From contig JAIVEN010000023.1 of assembly GCA_026686845.1 (NCBI GenBank), positions 14,278,001-14,342,000 of the forward strand: a DNA stretch of 64,000 nucleotides, read 5' to 3'. Within the stretch, counting starts at the first letter, position 1; the number at the start of each line of letters is the position of its first letter. Source of the DNA: Adenanthera pavonina. Lineage: Eukaryota > Streptophyta > Magnoliopsida > Fabales > Fabaceae. This document shows, piece by piece, positions 1 to 12,319 of this stretch. Both the position numbers and the translations under genes were made by a program. The notes under the pieces are model-generated. The model searched no databases. It saw only the letters and a program-made list of their open reading frames with translations, and was not told where the DNA came from.

Positions 1-3000
1 TGTCACCCAAAAACCAAAAAAATGGTGCAGCTCCTCTTAATTTTTTTTGCACTATATTCAAAGTATGGAACTTAAGTCTAATTATTAATATAAGAATTAA
101 TCTACAGAGAAACCATTCATAGTTTAGAGGATTGGATTGAAACACAATTTAAATTTAAAGAAGCTTTTAGATCTATTAAATATTTTTGTTTTTAAAAATA
201 AAAATATTTATTAATGAAATTTATTGTTAAATAATGACAATAATGTAATGCTTTTATTGTATGTTTTATTTTTGTGTAATAAAAAAAGAATTATTTCCTT
301 CCAAAAGTACAACGAAAGAGAACATGAATGAAAAAAAAAAGTCCAAATTAAACAAGATTTTCTACTTATATAATAATATTATAATAAATAATAAAATGTG
401 AGCAAGATCAATATTTTATTTATGTCTAATTATAAAGATGTGCGACTCATTAATATAATCTATCTATTATATATTATAAAATAGAGGTCGAAAGCATGAC
501 ATGTGTGATTTCAAGTCTCTCATGCTAACTATAAAAAATATCTGACTCCACATATTCTAAATAATATTCATTTTCTTATATACGTTACCTTTTTTTGTTG
601 TTGAATTTGATATGATGATAAATATGGAAATGAAAATAAGATATATATTTATGGAAAAATCACAATTTGATTGTCTAAGTCTACATCAGTCATTATTCAG
701 TGAGATTTATATAAATTCATATTATTTAAGTCTTTTTGCACTATTATAAAATTGTTTTTAATTCTCGAGGCACTTTTGAAAATCAAATTTCATTATATTA
801 ACAGTTTGCAATTTTCTGGTAGCAGTTTTCTTATTTTTCTCATTTATTTTATTTTCCCCAGATAAACTACTACGCAATTATTAAAATTTTCCTCTATAAC
901 AAAAATTCAAGGATGATTTAAATATGAAGCTAACTACTTCTTCTCTCATTCTAATTATTTTCTTCTTCCACTTCTTCATATGTTATTTTTATTCTTTGGT
1001 TATGTTTTATTTTTTATTTTTAATATTATGATTTTACTTATTGTCCCTGTTTATGTTAATGGACATGTAAATTTGGCCTAATTTTATAAAACACCAAAAA
1101 ACCTGGTCTTCATGAAGCTCTTTTATATATATCTTGGTGTATATAATACTAACAGTAAGTATTATGTGGATGTATAAAATGTTGTAATCTATATGTTAAA
1201 ATCATATAAATATATTGTAAATTCATGTTATTTTACTATGTTTGAATGTGCGGTTATAATGTAAAATATTTTTATATTATTATTTTAATCACAGTTTATT
1301 TTCTTTTATATTTATAAGGATATACATGTGTTTTTGTAACGATGAGTTATCTTTGCTGTAACTTATACTTGATTTTCAAGTAATTTGTTTGTTTGAAAGA
1401 AAGCACTTCATTTTTCCCCCTCCTATTGATCATTGATAGAGTTTTTTTTCTCCGTGATTTTTTCTTGCTTAGTTATATTAGCTACTACTTCACTCAAGTT
1501 AAGTAAAGCTATAAATTGGAATGCTCATAACCATAGATTTTAATGTTTTAATTCAATGTGAGTTTTCCATAAAAGGGATTTGTATTTTTAAGTATTGATT
1601 TAAAGTATTTACTTTGTGAACTGTTAACAATTTCCATAGTTTCAAATTTAGGCTTCATGATCAATTAAAATGAATTTTTTCGGACAAAGTTCGTCTTATA
1701 ATGATTCGTTAATTTCTTTCTATGGAACAAGGACAACAAAACACTAATGATTAGTTCAAGGTGATGGTTTTCTTGGCGGATTAGTGCGTGTGGTAAAATA
1801 TAGTCATGTTAGGGCATTGACTCATTATGGATTTATGAATGCAATAATAGTTTGAAAGCTATAAGATGAGTTTTAAAAGTTGAATTTGCGACTCTCTTGA
1901 TGATGTGAACAGTGCCTAATATATTAACATGTATGGGTTTGAACGGTTAACGCAATAATATTCTATAAAACTACACTAATTGAAGCTTTTTTTTTTCGTT
2001 GTTTGTAAGTATGTGCCAGATTCTCTTCACAAAATGTTTTAATGTATTGACATTTTATACAATGATGATTTATATGTAGGACATCGAGTCAGGGTTTAAT
2101 GCTATTTGTGCAATTAGTCCCATTAATTATGAATGACCTATCAATTATCAAAGTTTGAATCATACATTTATGGATGATCGTCTAGATATCATTTACCTGA
2201 TCAGATGAGCTCTATTGAAGTTGTTGCTCGGTGTAAACATATTTGCATCAAATCTTTGTTTATGGTTGCCAACAATTGATTTATTTAATATTGAGTCACG
2301 TATTTATTGGCAAAAAAAAAAATTGAGTCGTGTATTTGTCCATAACTTGTGTAGGGAGATCATATCAATGTAGTTGTCGAAAGACTTTTTTGTTTCAAAG
2401 TTTAAGTGGTGTCTTAAAGAGTTTAATGTGCATGACATTAAGCACTTTGGCGTTGGGAATAATTGTGCGTCTTTCTTTGCATGTGAGATTTTATAATTTA
2501 AGGCTATTTCAATGCAATCATTGCGGTTTTCTTCTGTGTTCTTGCTATTGCTATGATTTTTTCTTTTTTATTTCTAAGCTTTCATTCATTGTTGTGAAGC
2601 ATAGCAGGTGGGTCCTCGTTGGTGACAAAAGTGGCAGCGGGTTGATGTTGAATTTGTGATTACTATTCATGTTTTAATTCTGATTTGGATTCAAAACTAA
2701 TTGAATTTTATTTAGATAAAAGGAATGGACATTATATTTATATATATATGATATTCTAATGAATCATTTGAATTAGCACATCAACTTCAACTTATAAAAT
2801 ATTTAGATAAAAGGTGAGTCTTTCTGTGCATCACATGGATTTTAAATTCTACATATTTGTTCTTTTTATATACCAAGTTTTTGCAAGAGAGATTTTGCAA
2901 ATGGCTTCCTAACAGTTTGAAGTATAGAAACCAACAGCAAGAAAGTGAACTAATCTCATTAAAAATTGAAGATGATTGATAGTGAATAGACATGGTGTCA

Positions 3001-3150
3001 TCATCCATACCAAATTTTGACATTTTTCATCCTAGTTTAGGGAGACAAAGTTTTCAAGGGGAACAAAGGATCTGCTGATAGCACTCATATTCCATGTTAT
3101 TTGTTGCTTTGCTGTGTCATTGATTTGAATCGTGTCATCATCACTGTGAA
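1..3150. other. AT-rich intergenic DNA, no gene seen
   Basis: The stretch is strongly AT-rich with many short homopolymers. The open frames in it are short, lack recognisable domains and have no plausible splice partners. I see no tRNA, no terminal inverted repeats and no transposon protein before about 3,150, where LINE reverse transcriptase sequence begins. It may hold decayed transposon sequence that I cannot classify. Confidence 0.6.
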
Positions 3151-3171
3151 ATTTGGGAAGAAGAGCTCCAG

Positions 3172-3466
3172 ATATGACCCACCTTTTCTTTGCTGACGAT
3201 TTGGTACTTTTTGCAGAGGCATCAAGGGAGCACGTGGATAATCTGAATGAGATCTTAAATGTTTTTTGCAAGTGCTCAGGTCCTAAGATAAATAGAACAA
3301 AAATGAAAATGTGTTGAGCATCAAATGTTCACTTCTCTAAAACTATTGATCTTAGTCAACAGCTACAAGTGGGACTCACAGGGGATCTTGGCAAATACCT
3401 TGACATTCCACTGATTCATAAAAGAGCCTCTTATACCCTTTTTGCCCTAATACTTGAAAAGACAAG
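3172..3466 (+). pseudogene. LINE 1 reverse transcriptase core fragment (FADD motif)
   Basis: The frame beginning at 3177 reads MTHLFFADDLVLFAEAS, the catalytic palm motif of plant L1-type reverse transcriptases. It continues with a conserved stretch ending in LGKYLDIPLIHKR. A TGA near 3315 interrupts it. It stops exactly at the CACTA insertion point, where codons for LEKTS give way to element sequence; the LINE frame resumes at 5510. A few residues before the motif (RRAPD) also fit the family, so the true block starts slightly upstream. Confidence 0.85.
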
Positions 3467-5506
3467 CACTACAAAAAAAGAGGTATTTAGAGATGGTCAA
3501 AATCTGTCACTAAATAACTTAAAATCTGTCTCTAATCTATTAGAGACGAATTTAGAGACAACATTTAAGTCATCTCTAAAAGTAGCGTCGCTAAATAATT
3601 AGAGAGGGATTAACTCATCCGTCTCTATTTAGAGACGAATTTATTCCGTCTCTAAATAAAACAAATTCATCTCTAATCTCAATCAAAATTTGTTACCAAA
3701 ATTGTTAAAAATAATCAAATAAAATAATAAAAATAGAATATAATCCACATCACTGGTATGTCATTTGTAATGCCATATCATATTAATAGCTTCAAATGTG
3801 TCTCACCCAGGTTCGAAGCCATGACCTCTTACTTCCATTACCTTTGTAGTCATCATGTTGTCAGTTGAACTGAAATGTTTTTGCAATCTCTATATGTAAT
3901 ATTAAATATATATTGTTTATCTACACACTAATATATAAACATATATATTTATAAGTCAATATATTATTAAAAAATACACATATGTTTTATATTCAATTAT
4001 TAATATCATAAAATATTTTATTTATATATATTTATATTTATATGAATATTTATATTATTTTGTTTAGATCTTAAATAATTTTCCTATAAATATATTTGTT
4101 TTTCTTTGGAAAGAAAAAAATTATTTTCCTAACCGACTTTTAAATTTAATTTTTATTTGTAAATAAAAATAATTATATATATTATGTTTATGATCCATAT
4201 GTTTTAATATTTTATTATGTTATTTTTTGCATAGTCATATCATATAATATATATATATATATATCGTATTTTATATTATTTAATAAATTATATTATATAT
4301 ATGGTTAATATATATTAGAGGTGGGAGGGAACCAGATATGATCGAGTTTTATGTCAGTCCATGATCTAACCCAAAGTCTTGGTTAAGTATTATATATATC
4401 CATTTTAAATTTAAAAAGGAATATATCTTTTTATTATTTACACCATAAATTTAATTATGGATTCCTAATGAAAAAGGATTGAAATTTTATTTGATTTTGA
4501 TTTGATTTATTTTTTAGTATCATTATTACTTTTAACTTTAATTTCAAAATATAGATGTAAATTCTCAAAAGAAGGTTGATTTAGAAAGAATTAATGATTA
4601 ATAAGTTTATAATAAATTTATTGTTGTCACAATTTTTTAAAATTATTATCATAAAATAGAATTAAAAATTAACTTATTAATTCAAAGTAAAATAAATTAA
4701 TAAAATTAAGATAATCTACTTAGATATTTTAAACCAAATGATATTATTAAAGATAAACTTTTTTTAAATCAATTCTACAAACATATCCAATATAAAAAAT
4801 TTATCAACATATGGATTACTAATTAAATAAAAAATATTATTTAATATTAATTTATTCTAGATATTTTTTAATTTCTAGGACAATTAAATGTCATCTATGA
4901 TAAAATTGATTAGGTTCTTTTTTAGTCTAAAAAATCCGTATCTAAATGTGAATTAGAGACTAATTTAGATACAGACAAGGCACCCGTTGTTGCGTTCATT
5001 ACAAATGCGTCTCTAAGTTCATCTCTAAATAGATATTAGAGACGAATTTAGGGCAAGACATTTATTGTTGCATTCACTAAAAATACGTATCTAAATCCAT
5101 CTAAAAAAAATTAGAGATAGATTTAGTGACAAATTTTTATCCATTACAATAAATTAAAAACATCCATCACAAAATTCATCTATAAATATTAAAGAATTTT
5201 TAAGAAATAATAAGATATTTTTAGAGACGAATATAGAGACGGATTTTTTTATTTTAGTGATGAAAAATTAGTTGTTACTAAGCATGTCTCTATCATATTA
5301 TTAGATACGGATTTAGAGACGGATTTTATTAGAAACAATATATACCCGTCTCAAACTCCGTCTCTAATACTTTTCCATTATTTTTAATATGAAAGAAAGT
5401 TATTTTGCTAAAAAAATTCGTTATACGTCTCTATTTTCGTCTCTAATAGTGACAGATTTTAATCCGTCTCTAAAATTCATAACTAAATGGGCTTTTTTTT
5501 GTAGTG
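3467..5506. mobile_element. Non-autonomous CACTA-type DNA transposon inserted in LINE 1
   Basis: The ends are perfect inverted repeats, CACTACAAAAAAA at 3467 and its complement ending at 5506. They are flanked by the 3-bp target duplication AAG (3464-3466 and 5507-5509). These are the hallmarks of CACTA (En/Spm) elements. Both subterminal zones (about 3480-3665 and 4920-5490) are packed with direct and inverted copies of a TTTAGAGAC / GTCTCTAAA motif, as expected for transposase-binding repeats. The interior is very AT-rich with no transposase frame, so the copy depends on a partner for movement. An (AT)n run lies at about 4247-4264. Confidence 0.9.
4247..4264. repeat. (AT)n microsatellite inside the CACTA element
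   Basis: A perfect alternating TA run of about nine units in the interior of the CACTA-type element. Confidence 0.8.
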
Positions 5507-5509
5507 AAG

Positions 5510-6105
5510 GAAAAAGCTCTCAAGTTGGAAAAGCAAATTTCTCAGCTGTGTAAGGCGTACTACTTTGATCAAGTTTGTAATTTCTTCACTACCTAGTTAC
5601 TTCATGCAAATCATGCTCTTGCCTAAAAAACTTCTAAATGGGATTGAAAAGGCAAGTCATAGTTTCCTGTGGGGCTCCATAGAGGATGAAAGGAAAGTAT
5701 ACTTAATGTCATGGAGAGAAGTAATCAAAAGCAAAAAGGAAGGCGGCTTGGGTTTAAAGGATTTAAAAACTCAAAATGAAGCCTTTGTTATGAAGCTCTG
5801 CTAGAGGCTTATTACAAACAGAAGGAGCTTATGGGTAAATGTCTTGAGAGCTAAGTATAAATGTGGAGAAAGGGTTGTGTCTGCTGTAAATAGGAAAGCC
5901 AATTTCTTACTAACTTGGAGAAGAATTGTCATGGTGTGGGATAGATTTAAAGAAGGACTTGGAAGAAGACTAGGTAGAGGTAATGAGTCCTTTTTCTGGT
6001 TAGACAAGTGGGGGTTACCTTCAAGGATCATTTGCTATACTTTGTGAATAATCTTGCCCAAAGGCCTGATATGAATGAGAAGGTGGTGGATTTCGTAACC
6101 GATAC
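5510..6105 (+). pseudogene. LINE 1 reverse transcriptase C-terminal fragment
   Basis: Reading resumes directly after the CACTA target duplication with KKLSSWKSKFLS, then TLIKFVISSLPSYFMQ and a long block ending SFFWLDKWG, all standard L1-type RT C-terminal sequence. A TAG near 5803 (after FVMKLC) and a frame change near 6010 break it. The frame ends VVDFVTDT at the solo-LTR junction and continues at 8664 with GVWNLTKLRT. Confidence 0.85.
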
Positions 6106-8658
6106 TGTAATATTTTGGAATTTTTTTTGCATGTTCAAGGTTTAATATTTTAAAAACTATAAAGAATTTGCAAAAATGGATATACATCGTTTGGAATAAA
6201 ATAGAACAAAGAGATCAATTATCTCGATTGGAAGGAAAAAGGAGAAAATAAAGATTTTGTCCTTAGGAAGAAAAAAAAAGAAAAAAATAAAAATAAAATA
6301 AAAAGAAAATAAAAAAAGGAAAAAGAAAGGTGACGTGAAGAAAAATTTATCAATTTTGAGAAAAATTATACCTAATACTCAAAAATTTTAAAAATTATAA
6401 ATTCGCTCCAAGTCAAGGGCATTTTTGAAAATATGAAAAATTATAGTCAAAATGAAGCTGTCAATGAGTTAAACCGCAATGGAATATAGTATGAAATTTA
6501 TTAAAATCAAAATAATATTTATTAGGTAATTAAAATTTAATATTAATATTTTATCCAATAAAAGTCAATTTCAATTGCAAGAAGAGATAATATTAATTCA
6601 AGAAAAATTTGTGGGTCTTGCTAAAATATATTTTGAATCAAAATAATGATTTTGGACCAAAATTAATTATTGGATAATATTGTACCAATTTAATAACAAT
6701 TTTGGTGAAAATACTTAATCGGTACAGGTAAATTTAATTAATAAAGGGTATATTGGTCCAATAAAATATGAGAAGCAATTTGTGGCAAAAAATGACGAGA
6801 AACACGAATGAATCAAGCCATGGGACATCAAAGGAATTAAGTGAAAAGCTTTAATAGAAAAGTAACCCAAAGTTGATGAAAATTAACCATGATTTAATCT
6901 TTATTTGATATCTTTCCTATTAAGCATGGTTAAGGCATTTGGACTCCATTTTCAGCTGCAAGACATGTCTAAAATAGAGCTAAGGAGTGAGAGAGAGAGA
7001 AAATTTTTCAAAGGAGGAAAAAGAGGAACCAAAAGGCAAAACATCAAGCACAAGTGTTCAAGGTAATGTCTTATTGTCTCTAGCATGTTTATTTAAGTAT
7101 TTGAGAGTATTTTCATGGAGTATTTTCCTCTTTTCTCTCATTTAAGGTTCAGCCATGGTGACCTAGAGAGAGAAAGTGAAGCCATGGAAAAACCAAACTG
7201 TAAAAAAATAAATATATAGATCTTAAGTAACAAGGTTATGCCATTTAATTGCAAATTAATCGAGTAGTTATTTTTCTATATTTTTTTTGAAATTTTATGC
7301 CTATTTAGAGTTCAATATAGGAAGGGAATTTCATGATTTTGACCCCAAAGATTGATTCCTTGGGTCCAAAAATGATAGAAACAACTATGTTGTACAAAAA
7401 AACCCAAAGGAAATTAATTTGGAATTTTAGGATTAGTAAGCATACCAATTAAAAAAGGTTGTAAAATCAGTGGTTAATGGCATGATTTTTTGATGCTATA
7501 GGATCTAAAAGAGTGTTAGAAGATCAAGGAAAGAGTTTGCAAAGTTTGGAGACCATTGGAAAGCTCAAAGGTAGTTAACTCACCTATGTATGTATATGTA
7601 TTATTATTGATGTTGCTTGCTTGAATGATGTGTTTAATATTTAAAATGTTGTCTTGTAATGATTTGGCATGGTTGGTTAGATTGTTTGAAGGGTAATGTG
7701 ACCCTGGATATGTCAAAATATAAGGGGAAGTGCTGCTCAAATTTTTTATAAAATAGTTGTGCCATAAATGATTTGATTACATGCTTGATGTGTTTTTAGA
7801 TGAATACTTACAATATATATGATAGTATGTGTGCATGATGGTGGTTGCTACTGAGATTATTTGAATCTTACTCCTTTCCAAATGTTCAACAAATTTTAGG
7901 TTCAAGTTATGGCAAGATTGCCCAAGAAAGGAAAGGCAAGGAGGAGCAAAATAATGTTTAAGATAATGATACTTAGGTTGATACTATTATATGAGATGCC
8001 ATGTAAAATCTTATGGGGTATGATCATGCTGTGTTTTTCATGTTAATATACTCTTCTAGATTTGTTATGGAGTATCATGTAAGATAAAGACAAGTTATGG
8101 CTATGTATGCATATATTAGTGTGTATTTTGGAAAGTTGGAAGAATGTAAGAGACCCTTCTGAATACTGTTGGGAATTTGAAGTACTATACATACCTTGAT
8201 ATGTTTAATATATTAGTGCTTTATATTTTAAAAACTAGACATGTGTGGCTTTCCATAGACATAAAGATCACTCAATTTGGAGTTGTGTATGATTTATGGT
8301 GATTTTTCAAAATTATGGTCAGAATCAAGAATTTTAAAAAATGACCATTGCTATAGTGAAGATAATACGAATTTACTATATAAATTGGTCAAGTATTTCT
8401 CCTGTTCAATATTTTTTTCCATGTATAAAATCTTTTAAGCTATATTTAGAGACTTTAACCATATCAATATGATTTTTCTTGATTTAGTTATGAATTTTCA
8501 AAATTCACCGGGTGAAATAAAGTTAACCAAAGGAATAATACTCCAAAATGAAATAAATTGGTTTAAGTTGTTTTATGTAATTAAGTCTCTAATCAAGCAT
8601 TAATGGATTAAAATAGAGTCTACGACATGGGAAATTGGTCTAAGTATGAGGTGTAACA
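6106..8658. mobile_element. Solo-LTR-like insertion (TG...CA) inside LINE 1
   Basis: The block begins TGTAATATTTTGG and ends GTGTAACA, the TG...CA signature of LTRs. It is flanked by GATAC (6101-6105) and AATAC (8659-8663), a 5-bp target duplication with one mismatch. Excising it rejoins the LINE frame as DFVTDT then GVWNLTKLRT. It holds no gag, pol or RNase H frame. At about 2.55 kb it is long for an LTR, but long LTRs with TGTAA...TAACA ends are known in Ty3-type elements of plants. I infer recombination between two LTRs left this single copy. The boundaries are firm; the family is not. Confidence 0.7.
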
Positions 8659-8663
8659 AATAC

Positions 8664-9249
8664 TGGTGTATGGAACCTTACAAAGCTTAGAACCTAGTTG
8701 CCTGAGCCTATAGTATACCAAATTACTTGCACTCAACAACCTAGTGATAAGAGAGGAGAGGATACTACTATATGGTTACCATCCTTGGATGCCATTTTTT
8801 CTATAAAATTTGCCTATAACTTCTATTTTGCGGGTACAAGGAGCAATACTGACACCTTATGGAGATTTGTTTGGCAATGGCCAGCACTAGAAAAAATAAA
8901 ATCCTTCTTGTGGCTGATAGGACATGACAGAATCCACTTAGCTGCATTAAGGGCTCGTAGAGGGATATCCCAAACTGATTTATGCCCACTTGGATATGGA
9001 AATATTGAAGACACAATGCATTTGTTGTGGGATTGCCCTCAAGCGGCACAGAGATGGAAGGAACTAATAAAAGATGACCATTGGCAAAAATTCAAAAGTC
9101 TCAATAGGGCTGACTGGCTAAAGTGGAATTTTAGAATTGAAGCAGGTAAAGGGTACACCAAGGAAGTTCCATGGAATACATTATTTGCATATACGTGCTG
9201 CGACATTTGGATCTCGAGATGTAACAAGCTGTTCAACAATGTGGACTAG
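8664..9249 (+). pseudogene. LINE 1 zf-RVT zinc-binding region
   Basis: After GVWNLTKLRT and a TAG the frame continues LPEPIVYQI, then WQWPALEKIKSFLWL and, after a Cys and His-rich stretch, EDTMHLLWDCPQAAQ. This is the zf-RVT domain found after the reverse transcriptase in plant LINEs. The frame ends at a stop at 9247-9249, and an adjoining RNase H-like frame begins near 9305. Confidence 0.85.
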
Positions 9250-9304
9250 ACAAAAAAACTTCAACGCTGCTTGTAGTCTTTATAGAGCTCATAGTGATAT
9301 CTAG

Positions 9305-9778
9305 TTGTACAATTCCTCGTATACCTTGAAATCAACTTTTAGGAAGACGCCAAGCAAATGGATTGCCCCAGAGGAAGGCTCTTACAGATTTGATATTAAA
9401 TGCATAACAAATCTAGGAAGGAAAAATGTGTCTGCTGGTGTAATCAAAGATCACAAGGCTGATTGGTGCATAGGTTTTACTTCAATTAGTGATGATTCCC
9501 CTCATGCTATGTCAAAATTAAAAGCTCTATTGGAAGCGCTACACATTTGCTGGGAGAAAGGGTGGAAAAAGATTCACGTCTTCATAGAGAATATTGAGGT
9601 TATCAATCTTCTGACAAGAGGAGGTCCATGTGACCACCAATTTCAAACTCTAATTCAAAATACTAAAATGATGATGTCTAGAAATTGGAATGTTACCCAG
9701 AATTTTATGTATAGTTATCCAAATTCTTGTGCTTTACTTCTTGCTAGGTTAGATCATGATAGTCTAAATGATTTTTAG
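9305..9778 (+). pseudogene. LINE 1 RNase H-like domain
   Basis: The frame reads KWIAPEEGSYRFDIKC, then ALLEALHICWEKGW and HVFIENIEVINLL, the layout of the RVT_3/RNase H domain that ends plant L1-type pol proteins. The usual acidic residue in the third motif (often written vEtDs) appears as IENIE here, consistent with decay. The LINE 3' untranslated tail follows to about 9900. Confidence 0.8.
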
Positions 9779-9900
9779 ACTTTTGATCATTCCCCACCTT
9801 GTTGTAAGAAGGTGATTGATGATGAAAAGTTGATGTAATTCTTTGTAGCTTCTGTGTACACTTTTTTGTTATTAATGCATCGCTCCTTATTCAAAAAATT

Positions 9901-10789
9901 TGCCTTGCACGCCCATACTGATACTGATCTTGTCATAGAAAATAGCAAATGAGCCAGTTTGTTTTGATGTGTTGGGAAGCTATGATCATGCTTGCTTAAG
10001 CTAAGACCTATTAATGATTGTTGCTCTAAGTGCAATTTTTAATGCAAGTGTAAACTTGTGTTCCCATGGTTATTCTTTTACAGATTTTATTATTTTGAGC
10101 ATTTACGTACATGTCCTTGTATTTCTCTCTAATTGCCAAGATAGGACGTTTGATTAATTTTTTGTAGTATAGTATTAATTAATGGACATCTAAATTGTTA
10201 TGATATTTTTTTTCTAGATCTACTATGCATTTATTAGTTTACTTCTCACTTGGCAATTGAAGTAAAGTTTGAAATTTACTTTTCGGCCTTTTGGCTAAAA
10301 AGTGTTAAGTATAATGACGTTGTAATTTATGAAGTGCTAGTAGTGGTGATTTAGCTGTCTGGAGAAGGATATTCTCTCGAAGCCATGGATCAAAGCCTCC
10401 ATAAACAAAGGAAGATTTTCTAAATCTTGATTAGCTAGACTCGGATTCTAAAAAAGTTTGTCTTTGAATTAGATTGACTTTAGAACTTGGCAGCTAGAAA
10501 AATGCATTCATAATTGTCGTTTTAACAATATGCCTCCCTCGCGACAATAACTTATTTTAGATAACACCCAACCGATAATGTATAAAATTTAATTCGAAGG
10601 GATATATATAAAAATTGATTATTTGACCCAAAAAAATGATTATTCATGATACATTCTTGCTCTCTACAGGATAAAATCCAATTTTGTTTGTCTATTTTTG
10701 TTGTTGTTAGAGAGACATGTGTCCCTTGGCATCTCGAAGTTGAAGGATGCATGCTTCGTCAATATATGAATTTATAATAATAAAAATTT
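9901..10789. other. Intergenic DNA with a U2 snRNA-like fragment
   Basis: AT-rich sequence between the LINE 1 tail and the MULE. It has no supported protein gene. The only recognisable item is the short U2-like segment at 10279-10315. Confidence 0.5.
10279..10315 (+). pseudogene. Truncated U2 snRNA-like sequence
   Basis: The run CTTTTCGGCCTTTTGGCTAA closely matches the highly conserved 5' end of plant U2 snRNA, and the next bases (AAGTGTTAAGTAT) resemble the following U2 segment with small changes. Similarity ends there; no branch-site-pairing loop, Sm site or 3' stem follows. I read it as a pseudogene fragment, not a working gene. The match is from memory of the U2 consensus. Confidence 0.35.
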
Positions 10790-12310
10790 GGGAAAGTTAA
10801 GCTTTCAATCCTTATACTTTTTCCTCATTTTGAAATAAGTGCCCATACTTCAAAATTTTTTAAGCTACTCCCTATTGTTTGTATAATTAGATCTGTTAAT
10901 CCCTATACTCTAAAAAAATAGATTATGAGTCCCTAACGGTGTTAAAATTTGTACATGTGGCTAACAAATTCTTATGTGGCAGTTTACAACCAACCATGTT
11001 AGATTAATAATGCAATATGGATGTTGACTGGAAAATTAATAGGATGCTGACATGCCTTTGAATATTCTCCATTCCTAATAGTTCCTCTTCACCAAATATA
11101 ATACAGTGCAATAGTCATTGACAAAACAAAGGTGGGGTGCATAACATGAAAATTCATTTTAATCCACTTAACTCTTACCTCTCTCCCTCTCACATATTCT
11201 CCTCAGTATCACCAAAAGGATTTAAATTTAGCCAAAAGAAAAGCAATCAAAGGTCACTTCACAACCAAAGGAAAAAATAGAGAACTCTTATCAAATCGTT
11301 AAAACTAAAACTGCTCCAAATATAAAATAAAGAACAAAATCAGAACTAGAAAATTTACTAGGTCGAACCAATCTGAAGAAGCAAAAGTGTTGAAATTTCT
11401 AATGAAAAGCCACTCCTTTCTCCTCATGCATTCAATCCATAAGCAGAAGCCAACCCATATAACTAGGTTTTGCCAAAATACAAAAACCTTCCAACTTTAA
11501 AAGAAATAAATTGGGATTTGAACGGAAAAGGGGATAGCTAAAAGCTGAGATTGAAGAGGAGAGTAAAGCTTGGTTGAACAGCTTTTAAATTAGGATTATA
11601 ACTAGACTCTGGGTTGCAATATAATATTAACATGGTGCAATATTAATATTGCAACATGTAAGATTAATATTCACTATCGCCTTCTCCATCTTATCCAATG
11701 AGAATCTCCTTTTCTCTCACATTCTCAATTCATCTTTCTCTTAGGGTTGGTGTTTACATTCTTGACACTAGAGTCTAGTTCGCCTTTCTCATACTGTTCT
11801 TGTTTGATTGAACCTCACCCTCAGCCAACACTCTCCTTCTTATTCCACCATTTTTGACCTTTCTCTCTTCTTCAATCCCAATTTTTAGTTAAACCCCTAT
11901 TGCTATTTGGCCAAATTGATCTCGCTAGTTTTACTTAATTACAAAATTATTGTAATAAATTTTGGAGTAGTTTTGTTGTCTTATATTGTAATGTAGATAT
12001 CAATACAAGATAACATGTATAACTAACTATTAGTTTTTTATCATATAATTAAGTATTCTAAGAGAAAGTGACTGAGTACCCATGTTGCAATAATTAATCT
12101 TACATGTTGTCTTGTCAGCAGCCACATAAGAATCTGTTAGTCACATGTACAGTTTTTAACACCGTTAGGGACTTATCATCTACTTTTTAAAGTGCAAGGA
12201 ATAACAAGTATAATGATCCAAACAATAGGGAGTTGTTCAAAAAAATTTAAAATATAGGGACCTATTTCAAAATCAGGTTAAAGTATAAGGACCAAAAATT
12301 TAATTTTCCC
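10790..12310. mobile_element. Non-autonomous MULE (Mutator-like) with long terminal inverted repeats
   Basis: The first about 230 bp (10790-11022), starting GGGAAAGTTAAG, are an imperfect inverted copy of the last about 230 bp (12078-12310), which end TTTAATTTTCCC on the + strand before the flank. Nine-base flanks TAAAAATTT (10781-10789) and TAGAAATTT (12311-12319) match at 8 of 9 positions. Long inverted ends with a 9-bp duplication identify a MULE. The interior has no transposase frame. A local palindrome near 11620-11670 repeats a motif from the inner edge of the termini. Confidence 0.85.
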
Positions 12311-12319
12311 TAGAAATTT

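Larger units (their letters stand above)
3150..9900 (+). mobile_element. LINE 1: 5'-truncated L1-type non-LTR retrotransposon, split by two insertions
   Basis: Three separated blocks form one LINE: 3150-3466, 5510-6105 and 8664-9900. They carry, in order, the FADDL reverse transcriptase core, the RT thumb region, a zf-RVT zinc-binding segment and an RNase H-like domain. The 3' end shows the usual plant LINE tail, a T-rich untranslated region ending in TTATTC followed by a short A-run near 9,893-9,900. ORF1, the endonuclease and the N-terminal RT are absent, so the copy is 5'-truncated. Removing the insertions at 3467-5509 and 6106-8663 restores continuous reading across each junction. Stop codons (for example TGA after KMKMC near 3315 and TAG near 8697) show that it is inactive. 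I found no clear target duplication for the LINE itself. Confidence 0.85.

Noticed and set aside
2330..2659. 109-residue open frame in AT-rich DNA
   Set aside because: It begins at GTG, has low-complexity Cys/Phe-rich sequence, no domain and no flanking gene structure.
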